From: Lachnoanaerobaculum umeaense
GTDB lineage: Bacteria; Bacillota; Clostridia; Lachnospirales; Lachnospiraceae
Length of the DNA: 64,000 nucleotides
Reading direction: 5' to 3'
Assembly (NCBI RefSeq): GCF_003589745.1
Contig: NZ_CP032364.1
Location: 744,001-808,000, forward strand
This document shows, in pieces, positions 35,460 through 43,689 of this stretch. The notes beneath the pieces were generated by a model. It was not told the DNA's origin and made no database searches. It saw only the letters and a list, made by a program, of their open reading frames with translations. Position 1 is the stretch's first letter. Each line of letters begins with the position of its first letter. Both the position numbers and the translations under genes were made by a program.

Positions 35460-37030
35460 TGAAAAGAGAAGATATTGAGAAGAAGCTCGACACTGCTGTA
35501 TCGGGAATGATTCCCGAGGATATGTTTAAAAGAATTTCTGAAAATATCGTTTCTGAGGATACGGAAAGGATGAAAAAAGGAATGAAGAAATTCAGTAAGG
35601 GATTTGTAGGAGTGGCAGCAGCTGCTTGTGTACTATTAGCAGTAGGAGTTGTAGGAGTACCATATTATGGTAATAATTATGTACCGGATTCACATGTAGA
35701 TATTGATGTAAACCCGGGCGTTGAGATTGTAACAAATAAAAAGAACAAGGTTTTAGAAGTACAGTCTACAAATCAAGATGGAGCAAGTGTTATTGACGGA
35801 ATGAATTTGAAGAATACAGAGCTTAAGGTTGCAGTTAATGCTCTTATCGGTTCAATGGTTCAAAAAGGGTATATAACAAGTGATAATACAGGAATTTTGG
35901 TTACTGTAAGAAATAATAATGAGGATAAGGCTAATCAGGTTAAAGCAGAGGTGTTGGATGATATAAATGTTGCCCTGTCCACCAATGATATAAAGGCAAG
36001 AGTTATGAATCAGACTGCAAAGAACAGTGTGGATGTAGATAAGTTTGCCAAAGAAAATAGTATATCCATAGGAAAGGCAGTATTTGTACTTAATCTTGCT
36101 GCCAAGGATAGTTCTCTGGATGCAAAAGAGCTTGCAAAAATGAAGGTAAGTGATATTGCAAATCTGGTTGTACAAAAGGGAATAGATATCAGAGATATCG
36201 TGGATTATGATTCTGATGACAGCATCTGGGAAAATATAGCAGATGCTATTGAAGATATAGATGAAGATGCAAGAGAAAATGCAGTTAGCACAAGTGCTGC
36301 AATAAATTCAGCAAAGAACATCAGTATTGAGGATGCGAAGCAGATAGCATTTGCACATGCAAAGATTGCACAAAGCGGCGTTACATTTATCAAAGCTAAA
36401 CTTGATACAGAGGATGGAAGACAGGTTTACGATATAGAATTCTATAGTGGCAATACAGAATATGATTATGAAATAGATGCCATAAGCGGTGAAATAGTAT
36501 CAAGTGATATGGATATTGAAAATTATACTATTCCGGATCAAACAGCAGCACAGCCAAATAACACTGCCGGAGATATAGGCATAGAAAAGGCTAAAGAAAT
36601 AGCCATGTCTCATGCAGGAGTTTCGCCCGGAAGCGTATCATTTGTAAAGGCAAAGCTTGATACAGAGGATGGTGTAAAGGTTTATGATATAGAATTCCAC
36701 AGCAGTAATGTTGAGTATGATTATGAGATCAACTCTGCAACAGGTGCAATAGTGTCATTTGACCAAGATATTGAAAACTATGCGATACCTACACAGCCGG
36801 CAGCGCCTACACAGGCTGCATCTTCAGGTATCTCAGTAGACAAAGCAAAGCAGATAGCACTTTCACATGCCGGTGTTAGCGGTGCAAGTTTTACAAAGGT
36901 AGAACTTGATACAGATGACGGCGTAAGAGTTTATGAGATTGAATTTAAGGTTGGAAATGTAGAATATGAATATGAGATCAATGCTTCAAGTGGAGCAATT
37001 ATCTCAAGTAGCTCAGAGGTTGATGATTAA
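35459..37030 (+). CDS. Membrane anti-sigma-like protein with RsgI-type domain and three PepSY repeats
   Basis: A 523-residue protein. Residues 1-45 are cytosolic and charged, followed by one membrane helix (about 46-68, GVAAAACVLLAVGVVGVPYY). The extracytoplasmic part begins with an RsgI-like domain; HVDIDVNPGVEIVTNKKNKV contains the Asn-Pro bond that is autocleaved in clostridial RsgI proteins. Three PepSY-like repeats of about 65 residues follow, each with a DAKQIA-type helix and a VYDIEF...EYDYEI strand pair. The ATG overlaps the sigma stop. Sensing by the PepSY repeats and sigma control are inferred. Confidence 0.8.
   Translation: MKREDIEKKLDTAVSGMIPEDMFKRISENIVSEDTERMKKGMKKFSKGFVGVAAAACVLLAVGVVGVPYYGNNYVPDSHVDIDVNPGVEIVTNKKNKVLEVQSTNQDGASVIDGMNLKNTELKVAVNALIGSMVQKGYITSDNTGILVTVRNNNEDKANQVKAEVLDDINVALSTNDIKARVMNQTAKNSVDVDKFAKENSISIGKAVFVLNLAAKDSSLDAKELAKMKVSDIANLVVQKGIDIRDIVDYDSDDSIWENIADAIEDIDEDARENAVSTSAAINSAKNISIEDAKQIAFAHAKIAQSGVTFIKAKLDTEDGRQVYDIEFYSGNTEYDYEIDAISGEIVSSDMDIENYTIPDQTAAQPNNTAGDIGIEKAKEIAMSHAGVSPGSVSFVKAKLDTEDGVKVYDIEFHSSNVEYDYEINSATGAIVSFDQDIENYAIPTQPAAPTQAASSGISVDKAKQIALSHAGVSGASFTKVELDTDDGVRVYEIEFKVGNVEYEYEINASSGAIISSSSEVDD
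36310..37026 (+). repeat. Three tandem PepSY-domain repeats at DNA level
   Basis: Three imperfect units of roughly 190-240 bases encode AKLDTEDG, VYDIEF and EYDYEI-type motifs at regular spacing. The first two units are more alike than either is to the third, which suggests stepwise internal duplication. Confidence 0.7.
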
Positions 37031-37096
37031 GTATATAACCTGAATACTAAAAGAATAGTAAAATAATAAGTTATAAAAGTAACGATAGGATATATA

Positions 37097-37125
37097 TTGA
37101 CAAACAACTAAAAAGGATTTAGAGT
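37097..37125 (+). promoter_or_regulatory. Promoter of the hydrogenase maturation operon
   Basis: A consensus TTGACA, a 17-base spacer and TAGAGT. It lies just upstream of the attenuator-like leader. TGTAAT at 37125 is an alternative -10 with poorer spacing. Confidence 0.5.
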
Positions 37126-37249
37126 GTAATCAGATACTCCTAACAGGGAAGATATGGTCTGACTTGAAAGGTGGTTTGTGAATGTATTGATATGTGCTTT
37201 AGCACATTTATTTGAGTACCCAAAGCCACCGAGGCTTTGGGTTTTTTTT
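37126..37249 (+). promoter_or_regulatory. Terminator/antiterminator leader ahead of hydE-hydG-hydF (candidate riboswitch or attenuator)
   Basis: A strong terminator, ACCCAAAGCC with GGCTTTGGGT and eight T (37218-37249), lies before the first gene. Its 5' arm, CAAAGCCACC (37221-37230), can instead pair with the upstream GGTGGTTTG (37170-37178), which would prevent termination. A TGTGC-TTTA-GCACA hairpin lies between. Upstream, a possible aptamer region has CAGA/TCTG arms (37131-37161) enclosing CCT-AAC-AGG. I do not recognise a known riboswitch consensus. The genes behind it build the [FeFe]-hydrogenase active site. Confidence 0.6.
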
Positions 37250-37281
37250 ATACAAAAATCTATTATTTATAAAGGGGAAAT

Positions 37282-37542
37282 ATGGATAACAGAGTAGCAT
37301 TGATGGCAATAATTGTTGAGGACAGAGATTCTGTAAAAGAACTCAATGATTTATTGCATGAGTACGGAGATTATATTATCGGAAGAATGGGTATACCATA
37401 TCACAAAAGAGGTATAAATGTGTTGTCAGTGGCTCTTGACGCACCAAATAATGTAATTTCAAGTCTGTCCGGTAAAATAGGGAAATTGTCAGGAGTAAGC
37501 ATAAAAACCGCCTATTCAAATGTGGGTAATGCCAATGGCTAA
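37282..37542 (+). CDS. Iron-only hydrogenase system regulator, TM1266 family
   Basis: An 86-residue ACT-like protein (NRVALMAIIVEDRDSVKELN and IGRMGIPYHKRGINVLSVAL) of the family regularly found beside hydrogenase maturation genes. The role is presumed regulatory and has not been firmly shown. It has an AAAGGGGAA site, is the first gene after the attenuator-like leader, and overlaps the start region of hydE. Confidence 0.88.
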   Translation: MDNRVALMAIIVEDRDSVKELNDLLHEYGDYIIGRMGIPYHKRGINVLSVALDAPNNVISSLSGKIGKLSGVSIKTAYSNVGNANG

Positions 37543-38659
37543 AGATATATCACTGTATAGGACTGACTTTAAAAATACTGAATATGACAGACATTTAGAA
37601 ATTGATAAAAGTATTGCTCTGATAGAAAGATTAGAAAAAGAAAGGAGTCTTAGCCTTAAAGAATACCAATATCTTGTAGAGAATTTGAACGAAGAGGTAT
37701 TTGATTATATCAGTAAAAAGGCAAGAATTATAGGCGATGAAAATTACGGTAAAGATGTTTATCTCAGAGGCTTGATAGAAATAAGCAATATTTGCAAAAA
37801 CGATTGTTATTATTGTGGAATAAGACATTCAAACAGAAATTGTGACCGCTACAGGCTCACAGAAGAAGAAATACTTGAATGTGCGGATGAAGGATACAGA
37901 CTCGGTTACAGAACCTTTGTAATGCAGGGAGGTGAAGACGGAAAATTTGAACCGGATTATATATGTAGTATTGTAAAGAAAATCAAGGAAAAGTATAAGG
38001 ACGTTGCCGTTACACTTTCTTTGGGAGAATATGAGAAAGAAGACTATCAGAAAATGTTTGACGCAGGTGCGGACAGATATCTTTTAAGACATGAGACTGC
38101 GGACAAAGAACATTATGAGAAACTTCATCCAAAATCCATGTCATTTGAACACAGAATGAACTGTCTTAAAGCTTTAAAAGATATCGGATTTCAGGTAGGA
38201 TGCGGATTTATGGTGGGCTCACCGTATCAAAGCTCTTTTACATTGGCAAAGGATCTGAAGTTTATAGAAGAATTTGGACCGCAGATGTGCGGTATAGGAC
38301 CTTTTATACCACACCATGATACTGCGTTTAAGGATGAAAAAAGCGGTAGTATTCAAATGACTTTATTTTTAATAGCTATACTTAGAATAATGAGACCGAA
38401 TATGCTAATACCGGCAACCACTTCTTTAAGTACTTTGGACAATCTGGGGAGAGAGAAGGGAATACTTGCAGGTGCAAATGTGGTGATGCCAAATCTTTCA
38501 CCGCTAAAAACAAGAAAAAAATATGAACTATATGATGGAAAAGTATGTACAGGAGATGAAGCTGCTCACTGCATTGGATGCATTACTAATAGAATCAAAA
38601 ATATAGGTTATGGAGTTGCAAAAGTAAGAGGAGATTATAAATGTTTAAATACGATGTAA
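37535..38659 (+). CDS. hydE: [FeFe]-hydrogenase H-cluster radical SAM maturase HydE
   Basis: HydE helps to build the diiron subcluster of [FeFe]-hydrogenase. The radical SAM cluster cysteines are C87, C91 and C94 (CKNDCYYCG). The VMQGGEDGKFEPDYI and GCGFMVGSPYQSS segments fit the HydE/BioB barrel. The start is uncertain: three in-frame ATGs lie at 37520, 37529 and 37535 inside the upstream gene. I took the last, which gives 374 residues. The 3' end overlaps hydG by 19 bases. Confidence 0.93.
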   Translation: MAKDISLYRTDFKNTEYDRHLEIDKSIALIERLEKERSLSLKEYQYLVENLNEEVFDYISKKARIIGDENYGKDVYLRGLIEISNICKNDCYYCGIRHSNRNCDRYRLTEEEILECADEGYRLGYRTFVMQGGEDGKFEPDYICSIVKKIKEKYKDVAVTLSLGEYEKEDYQKMFDAGADRYLLRHETADKEHYEKLHPKSMSFEHRMNCLKALKDIGFQVGCGFMVGSPYQSSFTLAKDLKFIEEFGPQMCGIGPFIPHHDTAFKDEKSGSIQMTLFLIAILRIMRPNMLIPATTSLSTLDNLGREKGILAGANVVMPNLSPLKTRKKYELYDGKVCTGDEAAHCIGCITNRIKNIGYGVAKVRGDYKCLNTM

Positions 38660-40089
38660 AATCAAGGAACGCCGAAGAATTTATAAACCATGAAGAAATA
38701 TTGGAGACACTAAAGTTTGCCGAGGAAAATAAAAACAATATTCCTTTGATAGAAGAATACCTTGAAAAAGCAAGACCGAAAAAAACGGAAAAAGGTATTA
38801 TAGCTAAGGGGCTTACTCATAGAGAGGCATCAGTACTTCTTGCCTGTGAGGACAAGGAAATCATAAAAAAGATTTATGCTCTTGCAGGAGAGATAAAGCA
38901 GACTTTCTATGGAAACAGAATAGTAATGTTTGCACCTCTCTATCTTTCAAATTATTGTGTAAACGGATGTGTATACTGTCCATATCATGCAAAGAATAAG
39001 AATATAGCAAGAAAGAAACTTACTCAGGAAGAGATAAAGAATGAGGTAATTGCACTTCAGGATATGGGACATAAGAGACTTGCCATAGAATCAGGTGAGG
39101 ATCCTATAAACAGTCCTATTGAGTATATACTTGAATCTATAAAGACTATCTACAGTATAAAGCATAAAAATGGTGCTATAAGGAGAGCAAATGTAAATAT
39201 TGCGGCTACTACAGTGGAAAATTATAAAAAGCTCCATGATGCAGGTATAGGAACTTATATACTTTTCCAAGAGACATACAATAAGGAGTCCTATGAGAAA
39301 CTTCACCCTACAGGACCAAAGCATAACTATATATACCATACAGAGGCTATGGACAGAGCTATGGAGGGTGGTATTGATGACGTAGGTCTTGGAGTACTAT
39401 TCGGACTGGAGTCATATAGATATGAGTTTGCAGGGCTTTTGATGCATGGGGAGCATTTGGAAGCTACATTTGGAGTAGGACCTCATACTATAAGTGTACC
39501 CAGAATTAAAAGGGCCGATGATATAGATCCTGATGCTTTTGACAACGGACTTGATGATGATACTTTTGAAAAAATCATTGCATGTATAAGAATAGCGGTT
39601 CCTTATACCGGAATGATTATCTCTACAAGAGAGAGTCAGGAAGTAAGAGAAAGAGCTTTGAAGGTGGGAATTTCACAGATAAGCGGTGCTTCAAGAACCT
39701 CAGTCGGAGGATATACAGAGGAAATCAGACCTACAGATTCAGAGCAGTTTGATGTATCGGATCAAAGAACTTTGGATGAGGTTGTGGACTGGCTTATGGG
39801 AATGGGACATATACCTTCATTTTGTACCGCCTGCTACAGAGAAGGCAGAACAGGTGACAGATTTATGAGCCTTTGCAAGAGCGGACAGATCATAAACTGC
39901 TGTCATCCTAATGCTCTTATGACTCTCAGTGAATATATGACCGATTATGCATCCGATCAGACCAAAGAGCATGGAATGAAGATGATAAAATCGGAGATTG
40001 AAAAGGTAAGCAATCCGAAGGTAAAGGAAAGAGCAATTCAGTATATCAATGAAATTGAAACTACAAATGCAAGGGATTTTAGGTTCTGA
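38641..40089 (+). CDS. hydG: [FeFe]-hydrogenase H-cluster radical SAM maturase HydG
   Basis: HydG cleaves tyrosine to provide the CO and CN ligands of the H-cluster. The N-terminal radical SAM cluster is at C106, C110 and C113 (CVNGCVYC). The C-terminal second-cluster region reads CTACYREGRTGDRFM. The 482-residue length matches the family. AGAGGAGA lies upstream of the ATG within hydE. Confidence 0.95.
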   Translation: MFKYDVKSRNAEEFINHEEILETLKFAEENKNNIPLIEEYLEKARPKKTEKGIIAKGLTHREASVLLACEDKEIIKKIYALAGEIKQTFYGNRIVMFAPLYLSNYCVNGCVYCPYHAKNKNIARKKLTQEEIKNEVIALQDMGHKRLAIESGEDPINSPIEYILESIKTIYSIKHKNGAIRRANVNIAATTVENYKKLHDAGIGTYILFQETYNKESYEKLHPTGPKHNYIYHTEAMDRAMEGGIDDVGLGVLFGLESYRYEFAGLLMHGEHLEATFGVGPHTISVPRIKRADDIDPDAFDNGLDDDTFEKIIACIRIAVPYTGMIISTRESQEVRERALKVGISQISGASRTSVGGYTEEIRPTDSEQFDVSDQRTLDEVVDWLMGMGHIPSFCTACYREGRTGDRFMSLCKSGQIINCCHPNALMTLSEYMTDYASDQTKEHGMKMIKSEIEKVSNPKVKERAIQYINEIETTNARDFRF

Positions 40090-40090
40090 T

Positions 40091-41281
40091 ATGAATAGCA
40101 CACCGATAGGAGAGAGAGCGACTATTTGCCTTTTCGGTCGCTGTAATGTTGGAAAATCAAGCTTAATAAATGCTATAACTTCACAGGATATTGCAATAGT
40201 ATCGGATATAAGCGGAACTACTACAGATCCTGTTAAAAAGAGTATGGAGCTTTTACCATTCGGTCCGGTGGTACTTGTGGATACTCCGGGACTTGACGAT
40301 AAGAGCAGTCTTGGAAATTTAAGAGTGGAAAAGAGTTTGGAATATATAGACAGGGCCGATCTTATACTCTTTGTAGTGGATGCAGGAAGCGAGTTTAGTG
40401 ATGATGAGCTTGAATTTTTAGAAAAGATAAAAGAGAAGAGATGCCTTGTTGTAGGAAATAAAAGTGACTCTATATCAAATGAAGAAAGAAAAGATGAAAA
40501 AATTGATATATATGTTTCTGCATTAAATAATATCAATATAGATAAGCTGAAAGATAAGATGTCTGAGGTTCTCGGCAAAGAGAAGAAAGAAAAGACCATA
40601 CTCGGTGATATGATGAAGGAAGGTGATATTATAATGCTTGTAACACCTATAGATTCATCAGCACCAAAGGGTAGACTTATTTTACCGCAGCAGCAGGTAA
40701 TAAGAGAAATTCTTGACAGGCATGGTATTGCTGTTGTGGTTCAGGTAGATGAGATAGAAGCAACACTTAAAAAATTTAATGATATTGCCTTGGTGGTATG
40801 CGATTCACAGGTGTTTAAGGAAGTAGATGAATTGATACCACAAAGCATACCTCTTACCTCATTTTCAATAATATTTGCCAACTATAAGGGTGCTCTTTAC
40901 AATCTTTATAATGCTACAAAAGTGATAGACACACTTAAAGAAGGAGATAAAATACTTATAAGTGAGGGCTGTACCCACCACCGTCAATGCGAAGACATAG
41001 GAAGTGTTAAAATACCGAAACTGGTCAGAAAATTCACAGGTTTGCAGGATGAAGATGCGTTGAAATTTGAACTTACAAGTGGAGGAGAGTTTCCAAAAGA
41101 TCTTTCAGTATATAAGATAATAATTCATTGCGGTGCCTGTATGTTAAATGAAAATCAGATGAAGTCAAGGATGAAGTATGCAAATGACGCTGATATACCT
41201 ATGACAAATTATGGTATATCAATAGCTTATATGAATGGTATACTTGAAAGAGCAATGAAGCCTCTGGAAGGAAAATTTTAG
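40091..41281 (+). CDS. hydF: [FeFe]-hydrogenase maturation GTPase HydF
   Basis: HydF is the scaffold that carries the diiron precursor to HydA. The GTPase domain has the P-loop GRCNVGKSS (residues 16-24), DTPG and NKSD. The C-terminal cluster domain has CTHHRQC and HCGACMLNENQMKSR, matching the family's Cys-x-His and HCxxC ligands. The ATG just after the hydG stop gives 396 residues; an ATG 14 codons earlier overlaps hydG. No hydA is present in the window. Confidence 0.93.
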   Translation: MNSTPIGERATICLFGRCNVGKSSLINAITSQDIAIVSDISGTTTDPVKKSMELLPFGPVVLVDTPGLDDKSSLGNLRVEKSLEYIDRADLILFVVDAGSEFSDDELEFLEKIKEKRCLVVGNKSDSISNEERKDEKIDIYVSALNNINIDKLKDKMSEVLGKEKKEKTILGDMMKEGDIIMLVTPIDSSAPKGRLILPQQQVIREILDRHGIAVVVQVDEIEATLKKFNDIALVVCDSQVFKEVDELIPQSIPLTSFSIIFANYKGALYNLYNATKVIDTLKEGDKILISEGCTHHRQCEDIGSVKIPKLVRKFTGLQDEDALKFELTSGGEFPKDLSVYKIIIHCGACMLNENQMKSRMKYANDADIPMTNYGISIAYMNGILERAMKPLEGKF

Positions 41282-41285
41282 ACAA

Positions 41286-41320
41286 TAAAAATGGATGAGT
41301 TAACAGCTCATCCATCTTTT
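41286..41320. terminator. Bidirectional terminator between hydF and the TetR gene
   Basis: The perfect stem ATGGATGAG/CTCATCCAT has a 7-base loop. CTTTTAT follows on the + strand and TTTTATTG on the - strand, so it can serve both converging genes. Confidence 0.85.
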
Positions 41321-41864
41321 ATCTAAGGCTCAACAAAGATATTGAGTCTTCATCTCTAAATTGAAGTGAGATTTCAGTAAGTTCATCCGGCGTCTCTTTC
41401 ATATCTCTACTCATCCAAAATACAAGATTATTGTAAATGCCTCCAATAATATAAGAAAGCTCATATTGTTTGTAAAGAGGGGCATTATGTGCAAATTCAT
41501 TGAAGTGAAACCTCTTTGAAAGTACATCCAAAAGTAAGGAAGAGAGATTTGCAGAGTGAATGATTAAAAGTTCATTTTTATAATTGTAAAAAGCCATATA
41601 TATTGAATGTATATATAGTGTAAAATCAATACTTGACATATCAGTAAATCCGTCAAGTGACTCCTTTAAAACCATATCAAAAAAGAATGAAATAATATCA
41701 TCCTTAGATTTAAAATGCCTGTAGTATGACGAACGGTCAACTCCTGCTTTTTTGGCAATTTCTCCTATTGAAATTTTGGTATAATCTTTTTCAATCATCA
41801 GCTCTAAAAGAGCGGTGGACATATAGCCCATCATCATCTCATGTGTAGTATTTTTTCGTCTCAT
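41319..41864 (-). CDS. TetR-family transcriptional regulator
   Basis: A 181-residue regulator. The N-terminal helix-turn-helix is clear (KISIGEIAKKAGVDRSSYYRHF followed by SKDDIISFFFDMV). The C-terminal ligand domain resembles the group found in DhaS-like TetR proteins, with YELSYIIGGIYNNLVFWM. I chose the last of several N-terminal methionines (MRRKNTTHEMM), which has GGAG six bases upstream. The ligand and targets are unknown. The neighbouring surface-protein gene is on the same strand but is separated by a terminator. Confidence 0.85.
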   Translation of the reverse strand: MRRKNTTHEMMMGYMSTALLELMIEKDYTKISIGEIAKKAGVDRSSYYRHFKSKDDIISFFFDMVLKESLDGFTDMSSIDFTLYIHSIYMAFYNYKNELLIIHSANLSSLLLDVLSKRFHFNEFAHNAPLYKQYELSYIIGGIYNNLVFWMSRDMKETPDELTEISLQFRDEDSISLLSLR

Positions 41865-41905
41865 ATACATCTCCATAGCAAAATACAAATGCATTATAAT
41901 ATTAG

Positions 41906-41952
41906 AAAAAATAAAAGGCAATATATATCCTTTATTTTAGATATATATTGCC
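41906..41952 (-). terminator. Terminator after the surface-protein gene
   Basis: A perfect 13-base stem (GGCAATATATATC) with a 10-base loop. On the - strand it is followed by TTTTATTTTTT; on the + strand no T run is present. Confidence 0.85.
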
Positions 41953-41996
41953 TCAAAAGGGAAAAATGGAAAACAAGCTTTTATAAATTGGAGGGT

Positions 41997-43241
41997 TTAT
42001 TGCTCGTCTTTTTTCTTAGTTGCACCTGCAACTATTCCCATTGCGATAAATGAACCGAGTAACATCATTATATTTCTAGTCATATCAATATTATCAGCAG
42101 TTTTTGGAACAGAGAATTTTCCTCTTGTTTTAGTATTTGACCCTGGACCTGCAGTTGAAGGAACTTTGCTTGCATCTCCGGCAGTGTTCTGATTGCCGGT
42201 ATTTGTAGCCGGAGTAGCCGGATTTTGTGCAGGACCTTGGTTTGTAGTTGTATTAACGCTTGCAGAACGTTTGTTTGAGCTGTAGCTTGAACCACCACCT
42301 GAACTCTTTCTTGAGTTAGAATTTGTAGCCACAGATGGAGTAGCAGGCTTTACAGTTGCATTGGATTCAGTTGCTTTATTTGGTGTAGAAGGTGTAGCAA
42401 CAGCTGGAGCTGGTGTAGCAGCCTTGACATCATTTATTATGAATATAAACTGTGCATTTGAATTTTTTGCTGTTCTTCTTACATAAATTGCATCATTTGA
42501 AGAAAGGCTCTGTATGCTCTTTCCTGAAGGGAGCTCAAGTGTAAAGTTTCCTGATGTATCAGGTGTAGCCTCACGATTTGAAAGAGGTGTGATATCAGCA
42601 CTTGCATTGAAGATATTGTTTGCAACTGCAGCAGTTATAGTGGCAGATGTCTTTGGTGCAATAGTATATTCATATGTGTAGTCATTTAAACTCTCAGCAA
42701 CTGAATTATTATAAAGTGAACCACCGATAACCTTTGTAGAAAGTGCAGTGTCACCTACTGTAGGGATTTCTATGCTGATTTGAGTATCATTATTGATAAT
42801 TTTATTTGCTACCGCACTGAATGTAGAAGTACCAACAGTTGAGGTTACTTTAATACCCATTTGTTCTGAGTTGTGGAAAAGTGTCTGCCAATTTGCCGGA
42901 AGCTGGAAGCTAAAACCTCTCCATGCACCGGATGTTCCGCTCCATGTAAGTGTAGGTGCAGAAACTACAGTATTGCCTGTATTATTTACTATATCAATGC
43001 TTGTAGTTGCTTTAATAGCATCACTGATTCCGGAACCTTCAAGAGATACAGTAACAGTATTTCCTGATATAGTAATAGCATCAGTGTTTGGAATAGCATG
43101 TCCTTGAGCTACGGTTGGATGTGTAGCAAAGCTGCCGGCCATAACATTTAATGTAGGTAATGCTGTTGTTGATATGATTGGTGTAGCTAAAGCTAATGAA
43201 AGAGCTAAACTAAGTGCTCTTTTTGATAAATTTAATTTCAT
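41997..43241 (-). CDS. Cell-wall-anchored surface protein with variant sorting signal
   Basis: A 414-residue exported protein. Residues 1-35 are a signal peptide (ALSLALSLALATPIIS, cleavage probably near VMAG). The ectodomain of about 240 residues is rich in Thr, Ser, Asn and Ala; I do not recognise a family. A low-complexity Pro/Thr/Ser/Asn linker spans about 275-370. The C-terminus has VPKTAD (378-383), a membrane helix and KKKDEQ, the layout of a sortase substrate with Ala in place of the Gly of LPxTG. CAGGAGA lies six bases before the ATG, and TATAAT lies about 42 bases upstream. The promoter and 5' end are duplicated. Confidence 0.75.
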   Translation of the reverse strand: MKLNLSKRALSLALSLALATPIISTTALPTLNVMAGSFATHPTVAQGHAIPNTDAITISGNTVTVSLEGSGISDAIKATTSIDIVNNTGNTVVSAPTLTWSGTSGAWRGFSFQLPANWQTLFHNSEQMGIKVTSTVGTSTFSAVANKIINNDTQISIEIPTVGDTALSTKVIGGSLYNNSVAESLNDYTYEYTIAPKTSATITAAVANNIFNASADITPLSNREATPDTSGNFTLELPSGKSIQSLSSNDAIYVRRTAKNSNAQFIFIINDVKAATPAPAVATPSTPNKATESNATVKPATPSVATNSNSRKSSGGGSSYSSNKRSASVNTTTNQGPAQNPATPATNTGNQNTAGDASKVPSTAGPGSNTKTRGKFSVPKTADNIDMTRNIMMLLGSFIAMGIVAGATKKKDEQ

Positions 43242-43638
43242 GGTTTATCTCCTGTTTTTTGAATGATTTTTAATATGCGTTTATTATACATGGTTTTTAA
43301 GACTAAAAACAAAAAAAGTATAAATTGCGTGAATTAAGGTATGAAATGCAGAATATTTACAAATATTACATTATACTTACATTTCTTATCTTTTTTTTAT
43401 AACGGTATTGTTCTATAATGAAAGAGCTAAACTAAGTGCTCTTTTTGATAAATTTAATTTCATGGTTTATCTCCTGTTTTTTGAATGATTTTTAATATGC
43501 GTTTATTATACATGGTTTTTAAGACTAAAAACAAAAAAAGTATAAATTGCGTGAATTAAGGTATGAAATGCAGAATATTTACAAATATTACATTATACTT
43601 ACATTTCTTATCTTTTTTTTATAACGGTATTGTTCTAT
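43195..43638. repeat. Perfect 222-bp tandem duplication covering the surface-gene promoter and first codons
   Basis: Copy 1 is 43195-43416 and copy 2 is 43417-43638. I see no difference between them by eye. The unit holds the promoter (TATAAT on the - strand), the ribosome site, the ATG and the first 15 to 16 codons of the surface protein. The junction carries the short identity TAAT. The lack of divergence points to a very recent event or to an assembly artefact. Confidence 0.9.
43413..43463 (-). pseudogene. Truncated duplicate of the surface-protein 5' end (16-codon peptide)
   Basis: In the upstream copy the duplicated ATG and ribosome site are intact, but the frame ends at TAG after MKLNLSKRALSLALSL. 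If transcribed it would make only this piece of signal peptide. Transcription from the upstream promoter copy could continue into the real gene. Confidence 0.75.
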
Positions 43639-43689
43639 AATAATATATATTATAGAAGACTATTATTTTGATAATAGGAGGAAATTATT

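Noticed and set aside
37031..37281. Known riboswitch classes (fluoride, THF, TPP, preQ1) before the hydrogenase maturation genes
   Set aside because: None of the consensus core sequences I know for these is present in the leader.
39817..40599. A 260-codon - strand frame opposite the hydG-hydF junction
   Set aside because: The translation is rich in Ser, Phe and Leu as expected for an antisense frame, and both + strand genes are well-conserved families.
43195..43638. Insertion sequence as the cause of the repeat near the surface gene
   Set aside because: No transposase, no terminal inverted repeats and an exact head-to-tail unit; simple tandem duplication explains it.
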